The position numbers and the translations under genes were made by a program. Positions 8,750-17,687 of a stretch of 64,000 nt of DNA are shown piece after piece. The notes below the pieces were generated by a model. The model saw only the letters and a program-made list of their open reading frames with translations, was not told where the DNA came from and did no database searches. This DNA is from Candidatus Woesearchaeota archaeon (GTDB taxonomy: Archaea; Nanobdellota; Nanobdellia; Woesearchaeales; GCA-2686295): NCBI GenBank assembly GCA_013202845.1, contig JABMPT010000012.1, forward strand, positions 1 to 64,000, written 5' to 3'. Each line of letters opens with the position of its first letter. Position 1 is the first letter of the stretch.

Positions 8750-11587
8750 TTAGCTTATTTTACGTATTATTCCCTTTTCTGCATCAACTTCTACCATGTC
8801 GCCGTCTTTTAGCACTTGGGTTGCTACCTTTGTTCCTATCACGCATGGTTTGCCCATTTCTCGACTAACAATTGCTGCATGGCAGGTAATACCACCTTCA
8901 TCAGTAACAATAGCAGCTGCTCTTTCCATTGCAGGAACCATTGCAGGTTCTGTATTAACCGCAACTAAGATATCACCTTTCTCAACTTTCGTTATTTCTT
9001 CAGGTTTCAAGACAATTTTTACTCTTCCTTTAGCATAACCTTTACAAGCAGGCATTCCTTTAAGAGAATCAACTTTTTCAACTTTTTCTTCTCCTATCTG
9101 TGCTTTTTCAAACTCTTTTGCTTCTTTTCCCATCAATAACTTCATCTTTCCATTCAGTACTACAATGATATGGTATTTCTTCCTTTCATGACTAATTTCT
9201 TTGTTTAACTTCTTTTTTCCCAACAAGAACTCAATTAATTCATTTGGAGTGCAAAACTTAACTTCTTCAACTGAAATCTTAGCTCTTCTACCGATTTCTA
9301 ACCACATATTCTGCATATAATAATGTGATCTATAACCTGTATTTCTCTTGAAATCCCTCATAAATGTGAATTCTCTTAAAGTGTCAATTATCAGTTTAAT
9401 ATTCTTAGGAAGGTTTAACTCAGAAAGTATTTTGTTTCTTTCTTCTTCAACCTCATCAGGTCTATTGTTTAACTTTTCCAGTTCTTCCTCAGGATTCTTT
9501 GAAAGTTCTTTTTTCAATTCAGAAATATAATGCTCTAAAGGATAAGGCGTGTATTTATGTGCTACTGCCATCCACTCGTGTTTTTCTTTGTGTTTCTTTA
9601 ACAATTCCAATATTTGTTTATCTTCTGCTGGGGAATTATTCTTTTTAGCATAGATTACTATCTTCAACAAATCTCTTTTCTCCCTAGTATTGTCTGTTTC
9701 TTTTATTGGAGTGGATAGTGCAATCAGTTTATCATTTACATCGCTTGTTTTTCTTTCAAGATATTCTCTAACTTTCTTCGCCATCTGTTTTTCCAAGCTG
9801 ACAGGCAATATATGGTATCCAGAGAATTTCTCGAATGTTTTGAAATAATTAATCAATAATTTGCATAATTCTTTCTTTGATTTCTTTTTAAGATTTTGAT
9901 TGTGAATATTTCTACAAGTACTTAGTAATTCTTCTCCTACTGCTAAATGCTGCGCTATTATTTCATTTGCATAATTAGGATTCTCTTCAAGTTTTGATAT
10001 AACCAAGTTCCCAACTTCTATCAATTCTTTTGGACTCATGTAAAAACGCGTTCTTGCATCATTGAAAATAACGATCATGTTGTCATGTCCATAGCCAATT
10101 ACTTTCTTCTGTTCTTTTACAAATCCATTCATGAATAAGGTCATTGTCAATGTGACTTTATAATCGCCTGTTGATAGTTTTTCTAGATTAAGTTTCCTTG
10201 TTACTGTTCCTTTGTCAGTATCTATTTTTATCAGATCATCATCTTTGATTATTTTTGAAGCGTCTCCTAATCCTACAATGCATGGTTTTCCTAGTTCGCG
10301 AGAAACAACTGCTGTGTGTGAAGTCAAACCGCCAAGATCAGAGATTATTGCAGATGCTTTTTCCATAGCTGGAATGAAGTCTGGAGTTGTGAATTCAGCG
10401 ACTAGTATATCTCTAGGAAGGACTTTAGGAAGATCATCTTTGTTTTTGATAATTTTGGCTGTTCCTTCAACATTTCCTTTTGATGCAACTGTTCCTTTGA
10501 AGAACCATTTTGTTTGGTCTAGTTCTTCTTTCTCAACCCATTTCTCGACTTCTTCTCCTGTTACTATTCTTGTTTCTCCATCAAGATATAAATATGCAAA
10601 TAGCTTTTTTCTTTCTTTTATCAAGATTCTTTTTTCTAATAAGTCTATTATTTCATATATCCTTAGATGGAATAGCTCTTCATAGCTAAGCCCGACTCTT
10701 TCACAGATTTCTTTGTAAAAATCTGTTAGTATCCATCCTGCATATGAATAGTTTTCAAGTCCGAAAGTCCTGAAGTATGCGTTTTCTTTTGCAAGTTCTA
10801 TAATATCAATAAATTCTTTGTCAAAGTTTAACTCTTTGACTATTCTTTTTTCTTCTTCTTTAAGGAGTTCTTCTTCTTTTTTTATTAATTCTAACTTTTT
10901 TTGTGGATATTCTTTTTTTAGAAACTCTATTCTTTTTATGATGTCTTCGTAAGAGTATGTTTCTCCATATCCAAACTTGACATTTAAGAAACCATACTTC
11001 TCAACGTACTCTTTAACTTTTTCTTTGGAAACTTCGCTTGAAGCTATTTTGAGAAGCTCTTTTTGTGCGTTACCTGTGTTGGATTCTTTTTTTGAATTCA
11101 CCAATACTCTGAAATATTTATCAACTTTTTGTTTGTTGTTGATTCTTTTTTCTAATTGCTTTCTTATAATTCCTTCTAGTAATGGTGCTCTTGGAAGAGA
11201 CATGAATTGTGCATAGGAAGCGTTTCCCATTGCAAATGCAACTTCTTTGAAATGATTTATTATTTCTTCATTACTCGAATTTGTATGATTGATTCTAGAA
11301 ATTCTTATAGCGGTGTCTTTTAAGAGCTTCGCGTCTTTGTATTGTTGCTTGAATATTTTATGTAAGAATTTCTTATCTTTATTACATCTTTTTCGAAGTT
11401 TTTCTTCAAATTCTTTGTTTGTTTCATAAACTGAGTAGCTCCTATCATCTATCTTCTTGTAAAAACGATAAGGAAAACCTATTTTTCTAATAAAAGTCTT
11501 TTTCAGATTTTTGCAAAGAAAGTCCATGACTAATGGCACTATCTGGTTCTTTGTCTCTTGCTTCCAAGTAAGGGTTTTAAGTCTCAT
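8750..11587 (-). CDS. Double-length fusion of two swivel-domain proteins
   Basis: 945 aa, two complete family units in one frame. Unit 1 runs to about residue 470: YGFLNVKFGYGETYSYED, TTPDFIPAMEKASAII, then GGLTSHTAVVSRELGKPC with His near 424, Ser in place of the usual Cys before it. It ends in GTVTRKLN, where single members stop. Unit 2 follows: [52 protein letters not shown] with His near 903. The start forms a TAATG overlap with the phosphoesterase-like gene upstream, so the two are co-translated. Two swivels with different pre-His residues in one chain could form a relay or bind two ligands. Confidence 0.93.
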   Translation of the reverse strand: MRLKTLTWKQETKNQIVPLVMDFLCKNLKKTFIRKIGFPYRFYKKIDDRSYSVYETNKEFEEKLRKRCNKDKKFLHKIFKQQYKDAKLLKDTAIRISRINHTNSSNEEIINHFKEVAFAMGNASYAQFMSLPRAPLLEGIIRKQLEKRINNKQKVDKYFRVLVNSKKESNTGNAQKELLKIASSEVSKEKVKEYVEKYGFLNVKFGYGETYSYEDIIKRIEFLKKEYPQKKLELIKKEEELLKEEEKRIVKELNFDKEFIDIIELAKENAYFRTFGLENYSYAGWILTDFYKEICERVGLSYEELFHLRIYEIIDLLEKRILIKERKKLFAYLYLDGETRIVTGEEVEKWVEKEELDQTKWFFKGTVASKGNVEGTAKIIKNKDDLPKVLPRDILVAEFTTPDFIPAMEKASAIISDLGGLTSHTAVVSRELGKPCIVGLGDASKIIKDDDLIKIDTDKGTVTRKLNLEKLSTGDYKVTLTMTLFMNGFVKEQKKVIGYGHDNMIVIFNDARTRFYMSPKELIEVGNLVISKLEENPNYANEIIAQHLAVGEELLSTCRNIHNQNLKKKSKKELCKLLINYFKTFEKFSGYHILPVSLEKQMAKKVREYLERKTSDVNDKLIALSTPIKETDNTREKRDLLKIVIYAKKNNSPAEDKQILELLKKHKEKHEWMAVAHKYTPYPLEHYISELKKELSKNPEEELEKLNNRPDEVEEERNKILSELNLPKNIKLIIDTLREFTFMRDFKRNTGYRSHYYMQNMWLEIGRRAKISVEEVKFCTPNELIEFLLGKKKLNKEISHERKKYHIIVVLNGKMKLLMGKEAKEFEKAQIGEEKVEKVDSLKGMPACKGYAKGRVKIVLKPEEITKVEKGDILVAVNTEPAMVPAMERAAAIVTDEGGITCHAAIVSREMGKPCVIGTKVATQVLKDGDMVEVDAEKGIIRKIS

Positions 11588-12432
11588 TATACTAGGCTTT
11601 CGATGGTGTATTCTCCTGTTTCCAAGTTATATTGCATTGTCTCTGTCCCAGATATTGGCTGAACCATCGCCCCATTGTATTCTGAAGCATCTCCTGAAAC
11701 ATCTATGTGGCCGCAAAGCAATGTTATGTCTTGATTTACTTTTTTCGCTCCTTCAAGATATTTGTCAATCATTGTTATCATCTTTGCAGCTCTGTCAGCG
11801 CCATAATTTTCAGGAACTGGATTTTCGTGTGTTAAAACAAGAATTCTCTCACTATTATGGTCATTAATCTCATCAAGATGAGAATCATAATCGTGTGCTT
11901 CTTGATTTAATGTGGTGTTGTATGGAATCCATAATGTACTTGTTGATCCTTCTAATCCTGTGAATGGTTCTATTCTAAGATCAAACTTCTGCGTGCTGTT
12001 CAATAGTTCTAGGTAATCAAGATTTTCTCCAGTTATTTCTTTTTCAAACAGATCAAGTAAATCTTGATAGACAAATTCTCTATTTCCGGAAACTGATAGC
12101 ATAACTGGTAAGTTTGAATTTCTTAAGAATTCTGCACCTCCTTTCATTATTTGGATTACTGAACTGTAGTTTGCCACGAATTCTTCAGGATATGCTTCAT
12201 ACACTGCTTTTAATTGTTCATATAGGCTAAGTTGTTTGAAGCTAGGAATTTCTTTTATGAAATCCTTTCTTTTTCTTTTGAAGAAGCTTCCACTTCCGAC
12301 TGTTCCTCGAATTCCTGTTTCAAGGTTGTCTCCTAAAGACCATATTGGTAATTGGTCTTCCAAATGTTGTTGTTCTATCAGGGAATACTTTCCCTTCCAT
12401 TCATTATCACTTATTACTTTGATTCTATCCAT
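11587..12432 (-). CDS. Calcineurin-like metallophosphoesterase-type protein, divergent
   Basis: 281 aa, first gene of the left-hand operon. The five sites of the calcineurin-like fold are recognisable but altered: KVISDNEW (usual D-x-H), SLGDNLETG (GD), SVSGNREF (GNH[DE]), LVLTHENP (H) and LLCGHIDVSG (GHxH). Three usual metal-binding His positions carry other residues, so it may bind metal differently or be a non-catalytic relative. It opens the transcript that goes on to the double-length swivel protein (TAATG overlap) and faces a TrmB-type regulator across a shared promoter region. A role in removing phosphate made or sensed by the swivel proteins is inference. Confidence 0.62.
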   Translation of the reverse strand: MDRIKVISDNEWKGKYSLIEQQHLEDQLPIWSLGDNLETGIRGTVGSGSFFKRKRKDFIKEIPSFKQLSLYEQLKAVYEAYPEEFVANYSSVIQIMKGGAEFLRNSNLPVMLSVSGNREFVYQDLLDLFEKEITGENLDYLELLNSTQKFDLRIEPFTGLEGSTSTLWIPYNTTLNQEAHDYDSHLDEINDHNSERILVLTHENPVPENYGADRAAKMITMIDKYLEGAKKVNQDITLLCGHIDVSGDASEYNGAMVQPISGTETMQYNLETGEYTIESLV

Positions 12433-12581
12433 TTTTCTTTCCTCCTAAAGCTGTCGCTAATGCAAATCGCTCTCAAGTTCAAATCAAAACTTATTAATTA
12501 CGTAATAGTAGTAACTTATATAAATGTATGTTGTACAAAAAAGTACAAAAATATATAAATAACAAAGGCTTTTTAACAAAA
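12433..12581. promoter_or_regulatory. Divergent promoter region, phosphoesterase operon / TrmB-like regulator
   Basis: Two TATA-like boxes point outwards: ATTTATATAAGT on the minus strand (about 12511-12522) for the phosphoesterase-swivel operon, and AATATATAAATAAC on the plus strand (about 12549-12562) for the regulator. Between them is a direct repeat GTACAAAAAAGTACAAAAA (about 12534-12552) that could be an operator. A GGAGGAAAG-type ribosome site precedes the minus-strand start. Confidence 0.55.
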
Positions 12582-14108
12582 ATGAGCAAAGAAATCATAA
12601 AATCACTAGGACTAAGCGATAATGAGTCGGAAGTATATTTGCTACTATTAAACCAAAAAGAAGCACTTGCAGCAGATATCGCAAAGAAGTCAAAAATATC
12701 ACGACCACACATCTATGACACGATAGCAAAGTTAATAGACAAAGGGCTTGCAAGCTATGTCATAAAAAATGGGAAGAAATACTTCAAGCCAGCAGATCCA
12801 GAAGTTTTTATGGATTTGCTTAAATCAAAAGAAGATTCTCTAAAAAACATTCTTCCAGATTTAAAAACACTCTACTCTCCACAAAAAGAAAAACCAGTTG
12901 TAGAAGTATATGAAGGAAAAGAAGGTTTGAAAGTTGTTCTTAACCAGCTAATAAAACTAGGAGAAGATTTCTCTGCGTTAGGACCAACAATTAATTGGCA
13001 AAAAGAAGTGCCAATAGCATTAGAGAGATATCTGCGAAAAAGAGAGAAGATAGGTTTCAAAGGACGATTACTAAGTCCAGAAGGAACAGATGTACTCAAG
13101 GTTCCCTTGAACACATACAAATCATTACCAAAAGAATATGCTAGTCCTGCAACAACAGTAATGTATGGAGACAAGACCTGCCTTATTTTATGGTTGGATA
13201 CAATCGTAACTATTCTTATTGAGAATAAAGAATTAGCAGAATCTTTCAAGAATTATTTCAATTTGATGTGGAATCAGAAAACAATAACCTATCATGGAGA
13301 TACAGCCATTAAGATGATGATGGAAGATATTATAAAATCAAAACCAAAAGAATATCTGACAATCGGGAGCTCAGGAAGAACCGCAGATCAGCTCGGTCAA
13401 GAATGGGTTGAATGGAATAATAAAAGAATAAAATTAAACATCAATAATAGAAGGATATTCAATGATTCTGAGGCCGCTAGAAAAATAGCCAAACCATATC
13501 TAGGCGAACTAAGAGACGCGAAATTCATTCCAATGCAAGGAGGTGATTCTCCTTTTAATTCAGTTGTATATAATGATAAGGTTTGGATTTTTAGATGGGG
13601 GGAGCATGATACTTTTGGAATAATGATTGAAGATAAGAATATTGCAAAAGGATTTAGAAGCGAATTTGATACATTATGGAATCAGAAAGAAAGAATATAC
13701 AGAGGTGTGGAAGGGGTGAAAAGAGTTTTGATGATGATTCTTGAAGAAAAACCAAAGGAAATGTGTGTATATGGAACTTCTGGTGCAAGTGTTTTGATAT
13801 TCCCAGAATTCATAAATGAATGGCATAGGAAGAGAAGAGAGTATAAGATTCATACGAGAATGATTTATGTAGATACAAAGGTCGCTAGAGATAGAGTGCA
13901 TATATTCAAGGATGATCCTTATTATGATGTTAGGTTCATGCCAGGAGATTATATTTCTCCAGTTGCAACATTTGTATTAGATGATAAAGTTGTATTAATG
14001 TCAATTACTGATAATGGTTTCGCAACAATCATAGAACATGAAGATATTGTTGAGATATATAAGAAACAATTCGAATCTTTTTGGAAGATGTCTAGGAAAG
14101 CTTTTTGA
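12582..14108 (+). CDS. TrmB-family transcriptional regulator with three effector domains
   Basis: 508 aa from the ATG at 12582 (MSKEIIKSLGLSDNESEVYL); an upstream in-frame start at 12528 would put the promoter inside the gene. Residues 1-80 form the TrmB winged helix (SKISRPHIYDTIAKLIDKGL). After a short coiled linker come three copies of the TrmB C-terminal module, opening at VYEGKEGLKVVL, YHGDTAIKMMM and YRGVEGVKRVL and each ending in a WNQK/FWK-like segment. Characterised TrmB proteins sense sugars or sugar phosphates and control glycolysis or sugar uptake. It is divergent from the phosphoesterase-swivel operon and probably controls it. Its 3' end overlaps the convergent gene by 17 bases. 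Confidence 0.85.
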   Translation: MSKEIIKSLGLSDNESEVYLLLLNQKEALAADIAKKSKISRPHIYDTIAKLIDKGLASYVIKNGKKYFKPADPEVFMDLLKSKEDSLKNILPDLKTLYSPQKEKPVVEVYEGKEGLKVVLNQLIKLGEDFSALGPTINWQKEVPIALERYLRKREKIGFKGRLLSPEGTDVLKVPLNTYKSLPKEYASPATTVMYGDKTCLILWLDTIVTILIENKELAESFKNYFNLMWNQKTITYHGDTAIKMMMEDIIKSKPKEYLTIGSSGRTADQLGQEWVEWNNKRIKLNINNRRIFNDSEAARKIAKPYLGELRDAKFIPMQGGDSPFNSVVYNDKVWIFRWGEHDTFGIMIEDKNIAKGFRSEFDTLWNQKERIYRGVEGVKRVLMMILEEKPKEMCVYGTSGASVLIFPEFINEWHRKRREYKIHTRMIYVDTKVARDRVHIFKDDPYYDVRFMPGDYISPVATFVLDDKVVLMSITDNGFATIIEHEDIVEIYKKQFESFWKMSRKAF

Positions 14109-15411
14109 TAATTCCCTTGTTTGCGTCAACTTCGACGAAATCGCCGTCTTTAAACACTTGAGTTACAATCTTTGTGCCTATAATGCATGGCTTTTTCATC
14201 TCTCTGCTGATGATTGATGCATGACAAGTTATACCCCCCTCATCTGTTACAAAAGCTGATGCTTTCTCCATTAGTTGAATCATTTCTGGAGTTGTCATAT
14301 AAGTCACCAATATGTCTCCTTCTTTTAATTTAGGATAATCTCTCTTGTCCTTGATAATCTTTGCTGTCCCTCTAATGACTCCTTTGAATGCAATGTTTCC
14401 CTTTACTTCTTTAATATTATCTATTTTATCTGAAAACTGTTTTGTTATTGCTTCGCTTTTTTCACCTGAAAAGATATGAAATCCATCTTCTTTTACAATA
14501 ACTGAAAAATCTTTTATTCTTTCATGTATGATTTTCTTGTCAGGCAGTTTGTTGTTCAACAACTCTGTATGTGTACAATGTAAAGCTTCCTTATAAGTCA
14601 GATTTTTCTCTTTAGCTATTTCCTTTAGTTTTGGCATGAACAGATATCCGCTTTTGTTCATAATATCTGTTCTTTGAGTTCTATAATAAACTAAGAATTG
14701 TAATAGATCTATGAGACCTGTCTCTTTGCCCATCAATTCTTTGGCATGAACTATTGTTTTCTTTAATTCTTCTTTGTCTTTTTTTCTTTTGGCTAGGAAT
14801 TTTGATTTGTCTATTTTTCTAAGCTTTTTTTTGGCTTGCTCAATTGTATAAGGTTTTTCATCTCCGTATCTAGATAATATCCATTTATATTTGTTTATAT
14901 GTTTGTTCAGATCATCCGTCATCACTAATTCATATTCTTCTTTCTTGTAGAAGTTTTCTTTAAGAGGAATGTTTAGGATGTCAAACATTTTGTTTGCTTT
15001 TATTGCTCCTACTTTTTGTGTCAACACTTCTTTTATTCTTTCTTCCACAGGATCTTCACATAGAAAAACCATGACTAGTGCAGGCATGTATTTCTCATAA
15101 ACATCACTGAATGTTTTTAGATCTTTTCCTACTGCAATCAGGAGATGTTTTTCTTTTTCAAAGAATTTTTTCATTACTTTTTTTAGAACTGCAGGATTTT
15201 TCCAATAATTATAAGAAAGCTTTTTAGCCAATTCAATGTCTTTTAAATAGTAGATCCAGTCATGATTGGTATGGACAAACCTAGTTATTTTATACTCTTT
15301 GTCTAAGATTCCTTCGTAATTCTTTTTATTAGTGGCTCCAGCCATAATCATTGATGCAAAGAATGGTGGGTATGGTCTTCTAACTGTTTTGAGAAAATCT
15401 TCTTTTTTCAT
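14092..15411 (-). CDS. Phosphohistidine swivel-domain protein without ATP-grasp (array member)
   Basis: 439 aa, last gene of the middle operon. Landmarks are YKWILSRYGDEKPYTIEQ near 178, an LLQFLVYYRTQRTD helix near 245, a linker with GNIAFKGVIRGTAKIIKDK, and the mobile domain MTTPEMIQLMEKASAFV, GGITCHASIISREMKKPC (His near 397). The start is joined to the upstream member by ATGA. The stop lies inside the 3' end of the convergent TrmB gene (17-base overlap), which implies that no terminator separates the two transcripts. Confidence 0.91.
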   Translation of the reverse strand: MKKEDFLKTVRRPYPPFFASMIMAGATNKKNYEGILDKEYKITRFVHTNHDWIYYLKDIELAKKLSYNYWKNPAVLKKVMKKFFEKEKHLLIAVGKDLKTFSDVYEKYMPALVMVFLCEDPVEERIKEVLTQKVGAIKANKMFDILNIPLKENFYKKEEYELVMTDDLNKHINKYKWILSRYGDEKPYTIEQAKKKLRKIDKSKFLAKRKKDKEELKKTIVHAKELMGKETGLIDLLQFLVYYRTQRTDIMNKSGYLFMPKLKEIAKEKNLTYKEALHCTHTELLNNKLPDKKIIHERIKDFSVIVKEDGFHIFSGEKSEAITKQFSDKIDNIKEVKGNIAFKGVIRGTAKIIKDKRDYPKLKEGDILVTYMTTPEMIQLMEKASAFVTDEGGITCHASIISREMKKPCIIGTKIVTQVFKDGDFVEVDANKGIIKKLS

Positions 15412-16859
15412 TTTATTTTCTTTACAATCCCTTTATTAGCATCAACTTCAATCATATCGCCATCTTTAAAGTTTTGGGTTGCTATCTTTGTGCTGATAAT
15501 GCATGGCTTTTTTAGCTCTCGAGCGATTATAGAAGCATGGCAGAGTATTCCTCCTTCATCTGTTACAAACGCTGCTGCTTTCTCCATCGCAGGAACATAA
15601 TTTGGATGTGTCATTGCAGCTATCAAAATATCTCCTTCTTTGACTTTGGATATCTGCTCACTGGAAATGACTATTTTTGCTGTTCCCTTAACTTTTCCTT
15701 TGAATACAGAAATTCCTTTAATAGTTTTTTTCTTTTTTTTCTGCTTGAATAATTTGCTGATTTCTTCTCCAGCTTTTTTCCCTGACAGCACAATTTGTTT
15801 ATTGTCAAAAGTTATTAGTACAGAGCATTCTTTTCTTCTTTCTAATTCTGCTTTTGTTATTGGACTCTTACTATCTTTTGCTGTCTTAAAGACTTCTTCA
15901 TATGTTAGATACTTAAGATCATTTCTGTTCATGTTTGCTCTTTTTGCTATTTCAGAAAACAAGTTCTTTGCTTTATATCCTGCACCGTATATTTTGTCTG
16001 TTCTCCAAGTTCTAAGAAACGCGTATTCTTTTGCAATCATTGTGAGCTTGTGAAGTCTGGAATTTTTTTTTATATCTAAATGTTTTACTAGTTTCTTCAT
16101 CTTTTTTCCCATATCTTTTCTTATCTTGTCCAGTTCCAATAATTCTTTTTTAGGATTTCTTCCTTGTTTTAGGAAGAATTCTATTCTGTCAACAATTTCT
16201 TTCTCAGTCCACTCATTATCCCATGAATATCCTCTTGCTCCTATCCAACTAAATTCTTTCAGATGTTTTTTCAATAGTTTTTTGAAGCTTCTTTTTTTGT
16301 AATTTTTCACCAGATTGTAGAATGATCTCTCCTCTTTTGTGTGTTCATTTTCTTTTTTTGGAAAAGTGAGTATTCTCAGCCATTCCTGTTTTGTTTCTTC
16401 GGCTGCGTTTGGCAATAAAGAAAGTATTCTGTTGGATAATTCCCTGTCGATTGGAATCATTGGTAATAAGAAGTTTTGAGCTCTTCTTGCTGTTTCAAAG
16501 TATTCCTGTATAAGATTTACTAGTTGCTCTTTTTTTAGTTTAGAAACATTTGTTCTTTGTATCTTGATTGCTGTTTTATCGAGTCTTGTAACATACTTTA
16601 ATGCTCTTTTCCTGAAATCCATAAATTGTATGTCTTTCCTTTCTTTCAGTATAGTTCTTAGAAGCTTTATATCTTCTTCAGTATTTATTAGTTCGCCTAT
16701 ATGACTTCTGATCATGTACTTTGGTTTCCAGTCAATATTTGTCGTTTCCTTGAAAAGTTCGTATCCTTTTTCTGTCATCGATAGGAATATTATAGCTTCT
16801 TTTCTAATAGCGAGCTTTCTCCACTTAAGACTCTTTATTTTATCATAAACTTCTTTCAT
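15408..16859 (-). CDS. Phosphohistidine swivel-domain protein without ATP-grasp (array member)
   Basis: 483 aa, Lys-rich, with FSWIGARGYSWDNEWT near 203 and EYAFLRTWRTDKIYGAG near 278 in place of the QDERK block. The mobile domain reads [35 protein letters not shown] (His near 441), and the next residues are IISTK where most members have IxGTK. It follows the HAD-like gene with a 32-base gap and is ATGA-coupled to the member at 14092-15411, so the HAD protein and these two are probably made together. Confidence 0.91.
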   Translation of the reverse strand: MKEVYDKIKSLKWRKLAIRKEAIIFLSMTEKGYELFKETTNIDWKPKYMIRSHIGELINTEEDIKLLRTILKERKDIQFMDFRKRALKYVTRLDKTAIKIQRTNVSKLKKEQLVNLIQEYFETARRAQNFLLPMIPIDRELSNRILSLLPNAAEETKQEWLRILTFPKKENEHTKEERSFYNLVKNYKKRSFKKLLKKHLKEFSWIGARGYSWDNEWTEKEIVDRIEFFLKQGRNPKKELLELDKIRKDMGKKMKKLVKHLDIKKNSRLHKLTMIAKEYAFLRTWRTDKIYGAGYKAKNLFSEIAKRANMNRNDLKYLTYEEVFKTAKDSKSPITKAELERRKECSVLITFDNKQIVLSGKKAGEEISKLFKQKKKKKTIKGISVFKGKVKGTAKIVISSEQISKVKEGDILIAAMTHPNYVPAMEKAAAFVTDEGGILCHASIIARELKKPCIISTKIATQNFKDGDMIEVDANKGIVKKIK

Positions 16860-16891
16860 TTGCTACTTAAAATAAAAAGTAATTTAAAAAA

Positions 16892-17572
16892 TTATTGTGT
16901 TGTGACTAAATTTGCGTAATCGACTTGTTTTAGGTCTGTCACAAACTGTCCGATTCCTGCTGTAAGCACCTGTTCTCTTGTGTTGCTTTGGTTCCTGTCA
17001 ACATATATTAATCCTTGTGATTTGAATAATTCTGTTTTTGTAGCTGCGATTAGCTCAGGAAGTTCGTCTGCTGTATGGGTTACAACCATTCTTCCAAGTC
17101 CTTTTTCTGTGTTATAAACTCTTACAAACTCTGCTGGGTTGGTTTTCCCACCGTCATATACATCTCCCATTCTGTCTGCGATGTCTTCTGGTAGATGGTA
17201 CTTATCCCATGGCTTTGATGAGAAAATTATTGCTTTTTCACCTGCATCTAGAATTTCTCTTAATACATATAATCCATCTTCTTGCAATGCAACTCCAAAG
17301 TCTTTACTTATACCATTTGCTTTTAGCACGTTTTCAACTGCGTCTATGATTTCGCCTTTTCTAGCGCCTGTTGCATCCGGGTGTCCATCTATCAGCATTT
17401 TATATTCCTTAGCTGCTTTGGCTGCTTCTTCTACAGGTATGCTTGTTACCTTCGCAATATCTATGTAGTCTTCTAATGCTTTTCTTCCTAGTTTTGTTGC
17501 ATCCACTATTGGCCCCCACAAGTCAAATGAATGAACCGGTACTATTCCGTTGCTAATGATTATGTTTGTCAT
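16892..17572 (-). CDS. HAD-like hydrolase (putative small-molecule phosphatase)
   Basis: 226 aa from the ATG at 17572; GGAGGT lies 7 bases upstream, which rules out the in-frame TTG at 17587. HAD motifs are visible: motif I as SFDLWGPIVD (nucleophile Asp; Pro where Thr is usual), motif II as AIIFSSKP, a Lys in GGKTNP for motif III, and an acidic motif-IV-like segment VVTHTADELPEL. Most such proteins hydrolyse small phosphate esters. It heads the middle operon (two swivel proteins follow) and is divergent from a TrmB regulator, mirroring the phosphoesterase/TrmB pair at 11587-14108. The substrate cannot be told from sequence. Confidence 0.72.
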   Translation of the reverse strand: MTNIIISNGIVPVHSFDLWGPIVDATKLGRKALEDYIDIAKVTSIPVEEAAKAAKEYKMLIDGHPDATGARKGEIIDAVENVLKANGISKDFGVALQEDGLYVLREILDAGEKAIIFSSKPWDKYHLPEDIADRMGDVYDGGKTNPAEFVRVYNTEKGLGRMVVTHTADELPELIAATKTELFKSQGLIYVDRNQSNTREQVLTAGIGQFVTDLKQVDYANLVTTQ

Positions 17573-17687
17573 AATATCAACCTCCAATGTTTACTACTAG
17601 GTAGGAACAATTACTATATAAATGTTATCTCCCCCATAGGGGGTTAATAAAAGAAAGTTTTATAAAGATAATATATACTATAATAAT
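17573..17687. promoter_or_regulatory. Divergent promoter with palindromic operator candidate CCCCC-ATA-GGGGG
   Basis: This 115-base region separates the HAD operon from the TrmB gene. Minus-strand TATA: ATTTATATAGTAA (about 17612-17624). Plus-strand TATA: TTTTATAAAGATAATATA (about 17656-17673). Exactly between them, at 17631-17643, is a perfect 5-bp inverted repeat CCCCC/GGGGG around ATA, strikingly GC-rich for this genome. Its position fits an operator for the TrmB protein encoded next door. Confidence 0.6.
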
